From Cyclospora cayetanensis (taxonomy: Eukaryota > Apicomplexa > Conoidasida > Eucoccidiorida > Eimeriidae): a stretch of DNA of 64,000 nucleotides. The translations under genes and the position numbers were made by a program. Every line of letters starts with the position of its first letter. The first letter of the stretch is position 1. The DNA lies in assembly GCF_002999335.1 (NCBI RefSeq), contig NW_020312127.1, positions 1-64,000 of the forward strand, written 5' to 3'. Below are positions 11,902-23,500 of the stretch, piece by piece. The notes beneath the pieces were generated by a model, which saw nothing but the letters and a program-made list of their open reading frames with translations, had not been told where the DNA came from and made no database searches.

Positions 11902-13259
11902 CAACGTGTTTGGAGCTCCTCCCCCTTCTGTGACTCACTTGTCCTTAGAAAAGAAAAGAAGAAAGGGAAAATTGCTTTTAAAGGATGAAAATTTTGCCTT
12001 TTTAAAGCCCCAACTGTATTTTTGTGTAATTTCAGTGCCTAAGTCATCCAGAAATACAGTGGAAATAGGAATCTGGTATCGGCGTAGCGCTGATGGTAAG
12101 GGAGTCTGCTCGCTTCCCTCCAACGTGCTGTGAGCGCAGAGTATACGTAAAAAAATCAGTGTATTTCTTTTCCCCTTAACTCAAATAGCATCTGTCTTGA
12201 GTGTTAGAATGCTTGGTGTGTCATCCTCCCATACTTTTCTGCAATATCCTCTTGATAACAAGGTTGTCGATGTCACCGTGTCTGCACAGTCGAAGTACGC
12301 TAGAGCTTGTACATTCTCACTCAGTCAATTTTGTTTACTTCTTCGTTTAAGTGGCCATGTATGTGATAGCCATGCATCTGCTTTTTTAAAGGGGGCGAAC
12401 TCCGGGTACCGGCAGTGATTGCTAGTCAAACATGTCAAGCCACCAGCTGAAATGCTGAGGGTCACTGAAAATTTCATGCAGAAGTGCGTGTGTTCTTTTT
12501 TTGGTCATAGATGCCATCTGTTACGGTCTAGGTCTAGTACCCCACAAGAAGCGTATTTGCTCTAGGCGCGTATACTGATTAGTTCGGTGCGACCGGGAGC
12601 GAAATTCCCCAAAACTCGGACGCTGCAACGATGGACACCCTAAAAGTGCCTCCTTTATTAGTCTAAAACTTCTGCAAACAAATACCAAGGATAAATTTTG
12701 GCTCATTTGAGAGGCGAGATCACAGTTTTTCCTTTTTCTCTTACAAGGTATAGCGGGCTCACCTACACTTTGGTACGTTCTAATACACCATTTCTATTCG
12801 ATTAAGAGTTGAGCAAGAATATGATATTTGGGACAGTTCTTTCATAATCTTTTGCTGCATGGTAGAGCTTGATTAGTACAATAATTCGAACGAAGGCTGC
12901 CTTCCTGCTCGAAGCTGGCAGCTGAGTTACACTCCGGAACTTCCTACCTACCAGTTTCATGTATTTGTGAATTTGAATATTTGGCCATCTACTTCGGCTG
13001 TTGGTATCCTAGCCAGTGCACAATAGCGTTTGCTCGGTACAATGATAGTCCGCTCTGTAGGCGCTAGATGCTGTGCGTAACCAGCTGTCTATGCTCGGAG
13101 GCTTTGAGGGTGCAACTGCGCACACTGTAGATGCCCCTCTCTCCTCATATGGAGAGTTCTGACGGACGCAAGCAAGCGCAGACACATGCTTATTCAAGTA
13201 GCAATTAATACCTATGGTTGATTGTTGCATTAACTCTTGAGTTAAGTGCTTTTCAATGC
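11902..13259. other. Intergenic region upstream of ALDH
   Basis: No gene is supported. Short open frames on both strands lack recognisable domains. The segment next to 11901 is presumed to hold the ALDH promoter. Part of it (about 13000-13259) could be the decayed 5' portion of retrotransposon copy B, but alignment with copy A becomes unreadable there. Confidence 0.4.
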
Positions 13260-14490
13260 ACCCTAGGCTTAGCGCTACTATGAGCTCCGTACAGCTCGAT
13301 ACAGCTTCCCAGCTAACCCATTGACTCCAGGTGCTCTAGGACGTCATTTTTCCCTACAACGATTGTCTGGCTTGTATTAAAGCATTTGGTAAGTTACATT
13401 AATACTGTTATTTAAATTGGCAGCAGTCTGGGGAAAGCATTCGCGACTGAGGGTGAAGGCGTCGCAACGCCTTGTCGGGTAGGCTTAGGCCGGCTTCCGA
13501 GGTGATGTGAACGCTGTAGCTTACCAGCTAATAACAAGGCGCCAGTTTTATGATAGTGAAGCGTTTTAATGCACTCATGAGGGTAGTTCAACTCTCAAAG
13601 TACGATGGCCATGAGGATGGGCAAGTTCTCGAAGAATTCATCAGCCGGTCCTATCAGCATGGCCCGTGACTTCTATGCTGTAACGGTTCACCATAATCTC
13701 ATCCTAAATAGGCCATGCGTGACAGTGACCCAATGGAAGGCGCGCATGCGGCCACGGCTACGTGCCGTGGACGCTGGTGTATGGAAAAGCGTTTGGAATA
13801 ACACCTGGCTTTCTCAAAAACGCGTATCGCACATGTGATGAAGGACGTAAACGCAGTGCTTCAACAAGGTAAAAAACGTTTTCCATGGGGGTGACTCAAC
13901 AACGCACTTAAGGAAGAGGGTCCAGAGTCTGCATTCGTTCCAACGGACTGTTAAGGAGGTGTGTTTAGAAAACTCCATTGAATCTTAAGCTAAGGAACAC
14001 TGGGGATAATCAAATATCAAGGAGCTCACGAATCTGGTAAATAATGGTGAGCTGTCACTAGGGTGGCCACCTGTAGCACATCGTATTGAGCTAATCCCTA
14101 GGGCAGCCCCTAGCTACGTTGTGCAGTATCAGAAAGCCGCATAGTATGAAGAGGAGACTAAGCATCGAACGGACAAATTGTTGAGAAATTGTATGTCCAC
14201 GAATAGCCCAGTGCTTGGAGGGCATGACCTGGGTGCCGAAATGGGACGACATCAACCACCGAAGGCGTTTAATGCAGGTCCAAAAAGAAAATAGTGAAGC
14301 AGAAGCTCCCGATGCCTACTCAACATACTTTTTATAAACTAGAGAGCATGCTGAGGCTTGCTAGACACGTATATTGCGACACTGGCGCTCAGGACGACTC
14401 GTACAAAGCTTGCCATGCATGCACGTGGATGTTCATTGCGCATCAGAATGCTGAGTTTGACTGGCTGAGACGAAGCAAAGCCTATTAATA
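13260..14490 (+). mobile_element. Degenerate Ty3/Gypsy-type retrotransposon, copy B (truncated)
   Basis: Plus-strand remnant colinear with the minus-strand copy A at 1-3990. It contains the gag block (about 13330-13700), then after a shortened middle the RT entry (14050-14120, reading HRIELIPRAAPSYVVQY, like the HxIeL.PGAaP.y motif) and the palm start (QKLPMPTQ, near 14300). The gag-to-RT distance is about 0.4 kb against about 1.4 kb in copy A, so an internal deletion is present here, or an insertion there. The integrase part was not found. Many stops show it is dead. Ends are approximate and no LTRs or target-site duplications were seen. Confidence 0.65.
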
Positions 14491-16470
14491 TATTGCATCA
14501 GGACAAAGAAGTGCCTTGCAGGCTGGAGCCCAATAAATCAGGGCCACCAAAGGTGTTTTAGGCGCAACTCCGACTTCGGCTATACCAGAGAGGCGTCGAT
14601 GGAACCGAAGCTGCGTGAACCCTGAGGGACAACTGTGCGCGAAACCTCTAAATACTAAACCCTTTGAATTGGACTTCCCGCATTGGAAGTGCCTCTCGGC
14701 TTTCGGATATAATACAGGATCTAGTATGCTCAAGTTGAAGGAAAAACGTCGATTGATTAGTTTGAGAGCATGAAAATGCAGTCGGTGGGGAGAGTAGGGC
14801 ATTGTCCCTGATCAAGCAATCAAGTGAAACGAGAGTGCATGCGCTACAAAGGTTCCTAAATATTGTTTCGATTTCGCTGGCATCCATCGAACCTCCACAG
14901 CCTGTGTTGTTGCACCCAAGGGCACGAGCGGATGCAAGATTATATGCAGCGTTGGTGTACGGATACGCCCAAACCCCTGAGCCCAGATGTTCTTTGCACG
15001 CACCTTTAAAACCTACCCTTCTTTGTAGGTCTTCTGCAAACTTCCTAGCGAACAATAGAATAGACCAACCAAAACTCATAGAGGCCCCAAATTGACACTC
15101 GCAGTCAGAATCAGAAGAGCGGCAAAGTGTTGAGCATTGTTGCACGTATTAGAATGAGAACCGAGCCTTTAGCAGCACCACTTGCCATTGTGCATTACTC
15201 TTATGGGCACTTGGCACCAAGTAAGAGATATCGCACTGTGTAGAGTAGCGGCAACTGAGAACATAGTTCGGCAAAGATACAAAGCATTTAAGGCATCAAG
15301 CCCACCATGGTAGCTATTGCTTACCATGCGGCTTCTTTTAAAGTTAGCGATAGACTTTTCACAAGGACAGTGCTTGTGAAAAGTCTGTTGCTAACTTTAA
15401 AAGATTCTAGGCAGGCGTTTATCCTAGAGCTCTCTTCTCTTGTCTCATTGTGCCAGCAGAGCAGCTTAGCAGCTTTTTCGCAAGAAAAGGTGCTGCTTCA
15501 GCACACCTTATTCCCAGCCTTGACATTTCTGCCCCCGTCATTTTGTTATTTCACCAGTCTTGCATCGCTTTATTTCAAAATGTAATACTTACCAGGTTTT
15601 GCGTACACGGTCAATGGGATTAAAGCTATGTCCTCGATACTTGTTCCAAGAAAGCAACAGCTGCGGAGAAAGAAAAAATTAGCTATTTTTTATTGCGAGG
15701 CTTATCTGGTGAACCTACAGGAAGGCGAAAAAATTCGTGTTTCTACGTTTTCGGGCACATGGCTTCTGGAGGGCCAATGGAATTCATAGGCGAAAAACAG
15801 CCCGCTACATAGATCTCCTCGAGCTCGGTTTTTTGACCAAAAACAGCGCTGAACATTTGCACTACCCAGCAAATAGCAGCTGAAACTAACAAGCGAGCTG
15901 AGCTGTGCTTCCTCTTCGTCAAGAGAACCAGTAAAAAGGGCTGTTTCTCGTCGGTTAAAAAAGATTCGCCTTTTTACTGAAGGCGTACAAAAAAATGATC
16001 CCACGCAATAAAAACAGCGCGAGCTGGGCAATCACACTGACAAGCCCTACATTCCTATATCTTATGAAAGGAATGTACAACACATAACTCGCGGAAAACT
16101 ACAATGACATGGAAGCCTTTGACAAATGGGACTTGCACACACTGTGAATTAAATACTGTCTATCAAGCCATAGAAAATGAAGGTGCGTTTCTACGGTACC
16201 TCACCTTTCTGGCCCGAATACGCGAATTAATTCTGGGCTTATTTGATCAGGGGAAAAGCAGGCTCGCAATCCAGCAGCAACTGGGTAATTTGTATCTACA
16301 TGCAATAAGATATCTACATAGGGCAAACCAAGAAAGGTATATGTTGGGGTTGTACCCTTATCCTCGTCTTATTGACGTCTTTTCTCATCCTTTTGCAGCT
16401 ATGTTCTCAGTTTCTTCCCCACTGTCCTCTTCTCGTTTGGCTTCGATTTGTGGAGTCCGTGTATTCATTA
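14491..16470. other. Gene-poor region between retrotransposon copy B and PNP2
   Basis: No gene can be supported with confidence. An open stretch at 16104-16470 (plus) reads like a helical segment (ARIRELILGLFDQGK and AIQQQLG) but matches no family I can name and would overlap the antisense last exon of PNP2 if extended. A 69 bp near-perfect hairpin sits at 15335-15403. The rest could be decayed transposon sequence or the 3' flank of PNP2. Confidence 0.35.
15335..15403. repeat. 31 bp inverted repeat with 7 nt loop
   Basis: Left arm 15335-15365 and right arm 15373-15403 are reverse complements over 31 positions except for two or three mismatches near the middle of the arms, separated by GACAGTG. 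Both arm ends read CTTTTAAAGTTAG outward. Such a hairpin could be a solo terminal inverted repeat pair of a tiny MITE-like element or a structured transcript; its function is not known. Confidence 0.8.
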
Positions 16471-18123
16471 TTAAAACTCTTTTCGTAGTTGCCTGCAGGT
16501 GTCTCGTGCAATCTGCAACGCGGTTTGGTTTCCTCTACGACAGGCGGCGCTGGCTGGTCCATAGTTTTTCTGCTTCAACAACTCACAAACAAATAAAGTA
16601 GCAACGGATGATGATGGACCGATTGCGGCGACAGTCACACACAAAGCTAGTAACAGCCCAAGACGACAGCAACAGACCATGGCCTTACAGATAGGAAGAC
16701 CGCACAGTAACGGTACAGTGACAAAGTGACTTTCTTTACGAATTCTCAAGGTAAATAGGCAAAAATAAACATGAATGATTGGAGGATGAGCAAAGGAGTA
16801 AATTCCAGCGAATAGTACTGATCTTCTACAGTTTTGTACATTTACACAGTGTGATAAACACATACTATCCCCGTGTGACAACATAAATCATATAGGCAAA
16901 TCAACTAGAGAAAAAGATGCGTGTAAGCAGATTTGGCAAGCCTCACTTTATCCCACTCTAAAGGCGAGCCATCAACCGTAATGATGCCTCCAGTTTCAAT
17001 CCCTCTAGCCAATCCCACCAGGAAGAGCGCCTGCAGTTCGCACTCTACAACATCCGTCAGCTCCCCCCATCTTCTGAGATGGTTTAGATGCTCGGTCGTC
17101 CTTCCGTAGAACAAGCCACTGGATAAACCAATTCCTGTCAACACTTTAATCTCCAGGGATGCTGCTGACCGCAACAGCGCCTGATAAATACGGGGAGAAG
17201 ATACGGCTGGTAGCCGTTTTGATGCATACAGCTCGGTCGCGTCGGGGTCCCTCGCCATAGCGTAGGGTACAAAAATATCTCCTGTCTTGATTTTGTCTGG
17301 TTTCAGACTGCCGCAAGTGCCAGCTCTTATGATAACTTTGGCCCCTAGTTTAATGAGTTCCTCAAAACAGATCATGGCGCCTGCTGCCCCTACACCGTGG
17401 GAGATGACTGTAATCTTTTCTCCGTCGATTTCTGCCGTCGCAGATTTGTATTCTCTGTTGTATGACAGATGTTCATACGAGTCGCACAGCTCTAAGACAG
17501 CATCAACACGTTTGGGATCTCCCACTGTCAGCACTACTGGCTGGACCTGCCCCTGAGAATGAAGAGTGCGCAAGCATACGTAGATTGGGTGATACCGTGA
17601 GAGGACAAGGAAAAAAGAGGCACACGAGAAATTTTCAAGGGATTTAATGATGCACGTAAAAAATTAATCATAAACATGCCTAACGGCGCACGCTTCTACT
17701 GTGATGGATAGACATTCATACGCACTTACAAGCACGAACACGATTTATGAAGAGAAGAGTATCAGGGAGCCACGTGAGCGACCAAACTATCGTGTCTATC
17801 TTTCCTTGATACTGCCTATGCTTTTACCGATGACTGGAATACCCTTCTAGCATTCCATGTACCCGTATTGGTATGCGACAGGGAGGAAATTACACAACGG
17901 CATTCGGGGCTGTGGTAGGGCATCGATAACTAAGTTAGATGGTGGGAATGACGGAACAAAGATGTGGTAATTGATTCAATATTCATGCCGTTGAACAATA
18001 ATAAACAAAAAGTACTATGGGGAGACTAAGGCGTTTTGGACTTGTCTGGCATCTCGTCCCTGTGACTTGTCGTGTCCTTACTTCGCGTAGGCTTACGTGC
18101 GGTTGTACCTCCACACAGTCCAT
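16471..18123 (-). CDS. PNP: Purine nucleoside phosphorylase (copy 2)
   Basis: Paralogue of the gene at 4939-6399, with the same reaction and purine-salvage role. Minus-strand exons: 18123-18082, 17552-16947 and 16569-16471, giving 248 aa. Exon 1 (42 nt) and exon 2 (606 nt) have exactly the same length as in copy 1, and introns lie at the same points in phase 0. Exon 1 encodes VQPHVSLRE, keeping the His near the N-terminus. Exon 2 has GDPKR, YNREY, RAGTCGS, the ECE triplet (ribose site) and VDGSPLEWDK with the catalytic Asp. Exon 3 ends in an ARDTCRQLRKEF helix and is 8 residues shorter than in copy 1. Exon 2 is almost identical to copy 1 over the first part and clearly diverged in the second part. 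Without splicing at 16946, the reading frame would end after a short extension at 16905. Confidence 0.9.
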
Positions 18124-20597
18124 TTTATGTTAAGCCCGAGAAAAAGAGTCAGAGTGAGAACTACAGTGAATATCATAAAAAGAGGAGTTTAATAAGACGA
18201 GGACAGCAAGTAGCGCAGAGGTACAGGTCAAAAGAGGCTGCGGAGCTGCTACTTCACTCAGGGGAGCTAGCTGGCCGCACACTTCATATATATATAACGA
18301 TCATCCTTTGATTACCTGAGTAAGCTCAGCGTAAATATATTTAACACAAATTTTAATTTATTGGAGCAGGACAAGACTCTTTGGCAATGTCAAGTTGAGG
18401 GAGCGAGGCAGAGAGCTGCTGGTAATCAGCAGCGGCTGCACAGATTGCGTAGCGTATACACTAGCCAAATGAGGAATTAAAGCAAATACACGCATGCTCA
18501 TATTCCGAGTTTTCCCTATTTCAGCTGTACCTGATGAATGTTAACTGATTAATCGAGGAATAGCGCAGATGCTTTCTTGCGCTGCATTTGGCGGTTACAG
18601 CAGGACGAAATCGGCGACGAGGGAGGCATTGACACAGGGGCTTCTCTGTTCCCAGCCCCATTTTCCCGTCTCTTTCCCAGATTTCTCTCGTGAAATTTTA
18701 CACTGAATGATCTCTTTAGCGGCAGTCAGCAATAGCTGCTCGACAGGAAATTCAGGCGCCAGAGACAGACAGCACAGCGGCCTGATGTGGCACAGGGCCT
18801 TCTTCTCTTTCCGTAGTATCATTGAAGAAATCCGAGTTTGTCAAGGACTCTTCGCCGAGAAAAAACAAAGTTGTGATCCCCAGTTGCACAGAGGAAAGGG
18901 CTCTAGGGTTTAATTCGGGCGTCCATACGCCTCTGTGCAAACTTACCCGAGCTGCAACGGTCACTATGGAAGTTGCACACAGCGACTAAATCTTTTGGCG
19001 CATATAACAAAGGTATGCTGTTTTGCTGAGCTTTTTGAATTGCATGGGCAGTGAGAGTAGGTGAGTTAGGCTGTGAGAGCATGGGCAGCACCTAGAATAC
19101 TCCCCAGCATTGTCAGATCCTATGTCACTTTTAAAGACAAGATTTAGTTAGGGCGTGTGACCACTTGAAGTCAAACAAAACCGTAGAAGAGAGGTCTCTA
19201 CTGTGCTTTTTTTCGCGGGTTGCATACCCCTCCAGGGACCAGTTGCGCATCTGGTGACGTAGTAGAGGGAAGGTACACGAAAGAAGGAGGAGCCCACAGG
19301 GGAAGCAAGGATCGATTTGAATACTTACAGGCTGAGAGCTGCGCCTAGCATAAAGGTGGCCGTTGGGATGCACCTAGACCTGCATGCATATTATCATTTC
19401 ATGGCGGGGCTACTGATATGCGAACTACCCACTGAGCCAGCCTTTTGAGTGTGCGTGCACCGCTTTTGTATGAACCCACAGCTTGTTAGAGAGAACTGCG
19501 GAAAATGCCTTCCCCTCACGACGATGGGGGCTTGGATAGATTATCAAGAGCTCTCCGAAGTGAGCAATAACTTTTGCGTCCAGCTACAGCACAGGTCACT
19601 GTTTTTTGCAAGCAGGAAAACTGCAAGAGGGCCTCGTCTCAGTCCTACTTCAGGATGCGCCTTCTGTATACGGGATCCTGCCTGAAAAAGCCTGTTTGTA
19701 CACTACCCTTCTCTACCTTTCCGCTATTTTTCCGCCCTTTTCCTTCTCTGTTTGTGGTCTTGCTTGTGGTTCTGTTTGCCACTGCCTCTTACCTTCCCGC
19801 ACTCTGGATAAGAGTCCAGGAAAGTAATTATTAGGCTCGGATTGTCTCCTTCGGAGATCCAGGATTTACAAACCGAGACAGACTTCGTGTGATTGTGCCA
19901 TTATGTACTATTCTTAGTGTTAAAGAAGGATGTTGATCTCCTCTATGATCCGAGGGAGCTGCCCACGCATGACAAGTAAGCATGCACGCCCTAGACACAT
20001 TTTTCCCTCCCCTATATTTGTCTTTCCAGCGCGCTGTTTCCAATGCGCCACATATGTGTGCTGGGGCGTTGCATCGATGCGCTTTTGCAGCATTCCGGGG
20101 AAGTATCCTGCCAAAACGAAAGAAGTAAAAAAAGGCAAAACGAGCGGTGAAACATCGGGGGAAGCCGCGCAGCGCTTCCACTCCCCTTCGTCGGCCAGGC
20201 GAGATGCTGGCTCAAGCCCGTCCGAAGAAGTAATGCATGCATCGAATAAGCTTTAGAGAGGAGGGCATAGAATGGACGGCCGCGCTGTGGAGCACAGACG
20301 GGCAGGAAACTGACACAGAGATAAAATGAGGTCACGCGCGCAGCACAAGCGAAGCAGTGGCGGTCTGTGTGTATTTGCCTGCAACTGATACTGCACTGGC
20401 TGCCTTTTGTTTCAGATATCCAGGCAAAAGGCCACAGGGCTAGCGTCAAAGACCCAGCGTCGCAAGACCCCTGAGAGAAGCATCAATAGAGCACAGAGTT
20501 AGTGGCAAGGTGCTTCCGAGGGCGTGCGGGGACGGCGGCTTAGCGCTTTTCTGGGAACGAATAGTCGGGTTACGCAGAAAAGCCGGACGGGCTGTAG
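18124..20597. other. Intergenic region upstream of the coiled-coil gene
   Basis: About 2.5 kb with no supported gene. Open frames here are short and have no recognisable content. The left end is presumed to carry the PNP2 promoter and the right end that of the coiled-coil gene. The two are divergently transcribed. Confidence 0.4.
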
Positions 20598-23500
20598 ATG
20601 CGACGGCTTGAAAAGACAGCTGTGCGGTGTTCGCTGTGTGTCTCCCTTCAAGCAGGTCGAACTAAAGACTCAGGCCTCTCCACTCCTGTGGCCAGCCTCC
20701 CCAGGAGGCCTCGAAACTCCCATAGTCCGTCGAGTCCCCGCGGGGCTGCCAGGCGACGATTGGAGGCTTCCCGACCCTCTCTTGGTGGGGCGAACGGCAG
20801 GCTGAACACCACCTCGAAGCAGATCCAGAGCTCGGAAGAATCAGACGATGAGGGAGAAGAGCGCGAGACTGCTCGCCGGTACTCGGGGACAGTGAAAGTG
20901 TCGTCGCTTGTGGACGAGACGCTTGCTGCTGGGGGGCTTGCTGCCGCTGCGTCCGCTGCGCGGCTAGAGAAGGACGATTCCATGCGATGCCGGGTGATGC
21001 TAGAGGATGATGCTAGTTTTTCGTCTGTCTCGTCTAACGAGGAGGAAGAGAAGTCAGAAGGGAACAGCCCAAGAAACACTCGGGAGGGGAGAGGCAGCAA
21101 AGAAGGACCGTACCATGGGCTAGCGGCCGCAAACCAAGGTAGCTTCGCCCCACGTAATAGCTATTATACTCCTTCTTTCCAGCAGCAGAATGGTTATAAA
21201 GGCTCCGTATCGTTCCCTCCCCCGCACTCTGCAGCCGAGATGCAGCGGCGCTTAGAGGAAGAGTGGGGGGAGAGGGAGAGGCGCCTCCGTCTACAGCACC
21301 AAAGGCACACCGAGACAGTTGTGGCCCAAGAAATCGAAAAAGTAATGACCATTTGACTTTCGTCTTCACGCAAGCAGGCATTCTTGAACTGGCCCGCTGT
21401 GTAGATGAGCTCGCTCGCTACCTTCTGTGCTTGTAAAGCGACCAACCTGCCTGTGCCTTCCGCCCTGAGTCTTTGCGCCACATGGCGTCTGTTTCACGGC
21501 ATCCGTAATAGCTTGTTTTGAGTGCTTCTTTTCCATGGACTCCCATTCCAGAGTAGCGCATGTGGCAGCATTTACTGGCCCTCCTGCATTTCTTATTCTT
21601 GCTCGATAGAGCCAAAAATTGACCCCCAGTACTTCCATCTTGTGTGTTTTCCTTCTTCTAAAGACCAGGAATTATGCTCTTTTGACGGATTCTCGGCTTC
21701 CATGCTCAGGTCACACAGGAATTTGGCCGTCGCCTGATCTACGAGCTGCAGCAGCAGGAGGCGTTGTTGCAGCAGCAGTTTCAGCAGCAGAACACACACG
21801 CGCAGCTGAAGGAGGCGACCGAGAGCAATTGGCGGCTACACCAGAAAACGAAAGAGCTGCAAGAACAGCTCGATACAGAGGCACTCAAGCAAAAGCATGC
21901 GGAGACGGAGATAGAGCTGTTGCAGAGAGAAACACAGGTCGGGAAAATTCACCGCCCACACAGAAGGAGGAGTATCCCCTTACATGGCACAGTGGAAGCC
22001 ACCAGGGAGAACATCATCGATGCAGCGGCAATAAAGCATAAAAAGAGGCGTCAGAACATTTAGGGGGTGAAAGGAGCTGTAGAATATAGGATCTAGCTGT
22101 AGCTTGGAGCACTTAAAAGGAGTTCGGTTTGCTAAGCACCCGATTGCTCAGCTTGACTCTTGTGTCCTGCATGCAGAACAGCGATTCAAAGCTACAGCAG
22201 CTGAAGGATGAAAACGCCTTTCTTTCTTCTCAAGTGGCGAGCTTGGAGCGTCAGTGTTTCGAATTGAGAAACAATGAAGAGGATCTCCGTCGTCGCCTAG
22301 AGATTAGCAGTGGCCATTTAGAAAAGGTTCAGGAGCAGCTGCAGCATGAACAGCAAGTGTCTGCGTCTTATTCAAAAAAGCGACAGGGCCTGGAGAGAGA
22401 GCTGGAAGCTTTAGAACACTCTAGAGCGAATGCAGAGCGGCAGGCGCAAATGGCAACTGCAGATTGTGAAAGGGTTCACGGACAGTCGCAAATCATCAGT
22501 AATCAAAATGCACAGCTGCTGCTGGAGAACGAAGCTCTCAAGCGATCGGTCCAAAGGCTGGAATTGAGCATCAAGGAACAATTGGGAGAGGAAAAGGACC
22601 AGTAAGGAACTAGCAGAAACGGAATCCTGGCGGTGAAAGAAAATGAGGCATAAAGTGATGTAGACGCACGCACACACACACATTGACATATACGCACAGA
22701 CACGGCTAGGTGTCTAGAATTGTGCTTCTGGTGATTAGTTAGGCCGCTGAACCTGGGCACGCCGTTTACTTCCATATTTTCGACATATGCCTCCTTTGAC
22801 CTGCACCTTTTATTTAGGGCCGAAATACTTGTGGTTGTTCTTGCGCGCCTTTGTTGTTCTCCTTGACATAGGCTGGCGAAGGACAGAAAGATTGAAGACC
22901 TGAATGAAGAGCTACATGTGCAACAAAGGAAGAACGCCGATGTGACGAGTGCACTCCGCATGGTTTGTGCTGAAACCCTGGCTCCTAATTGGTCAAGTTG
23001 TATTCGTCGATCATAAGAGCTTTGCGAGACATTCGTAGTTTTCTGTAGGAGGCATGAATGTTCCTCTGTGCTGGCTTTACTTTGAGCATACGCTTTTTCA
23101 ATTTTTCTGTCCCTTAAAGGCTTTCGCAACTATGCTGTATGGGTTTTGCAGAGGGTGCAACATCTGGAGCGCTTCGAATGGCTTTACACCACTCTGAAGT
23201 CTGAGGTTGAGAATTTGAAGTACGCGCCACTTGATGCCTCTTTTCTGCTTGTCATTCTCTCCTTGGCCCTCACTCGCCCCCTTGTCCTCCCTCTTTCTTT
23301 ATCTTCGCGGCTCACTCGACGCATCTTTGTGCCTCTATATCTGTTGAACTGGCACATTTCCTTCTTCAGCTGGTTTGTACTTGCGCGCTACTCTGTTCTT
23401 CCCTCTGGAATCTGCTAGTGCTGTTCGTTTTGGATTCGCCTATCTCGCACCTTTTGGGCTTCTGGGACGCCGCTGGCCTGTTTCTCTGCATTTATGACGT

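Noticed and set aside
16104..16601. 165-codon plus-strand open frame
   Set aside because: Its 3' part is antisense to the well-supported last exon of PNP2 and the 5' part has no match; treated as non-coding unless transcripts show otherwise.
1..18123. Whole 1-18 kb as one large inverted segmental duplication
   Set aside because: Retrotransposon and PNP copies are each inverted, but their left-right order does not mirror, and ALDH is present only once, so a single inverted duplication does not fit.
20648..21100. Minus-strand Ser-rich open frame opposite exon 1 of the coiled-coil gene
   Set aside because: It is the reverse reading of acidic/Ser repeats; the plus frame joins in phase to nine further exons.
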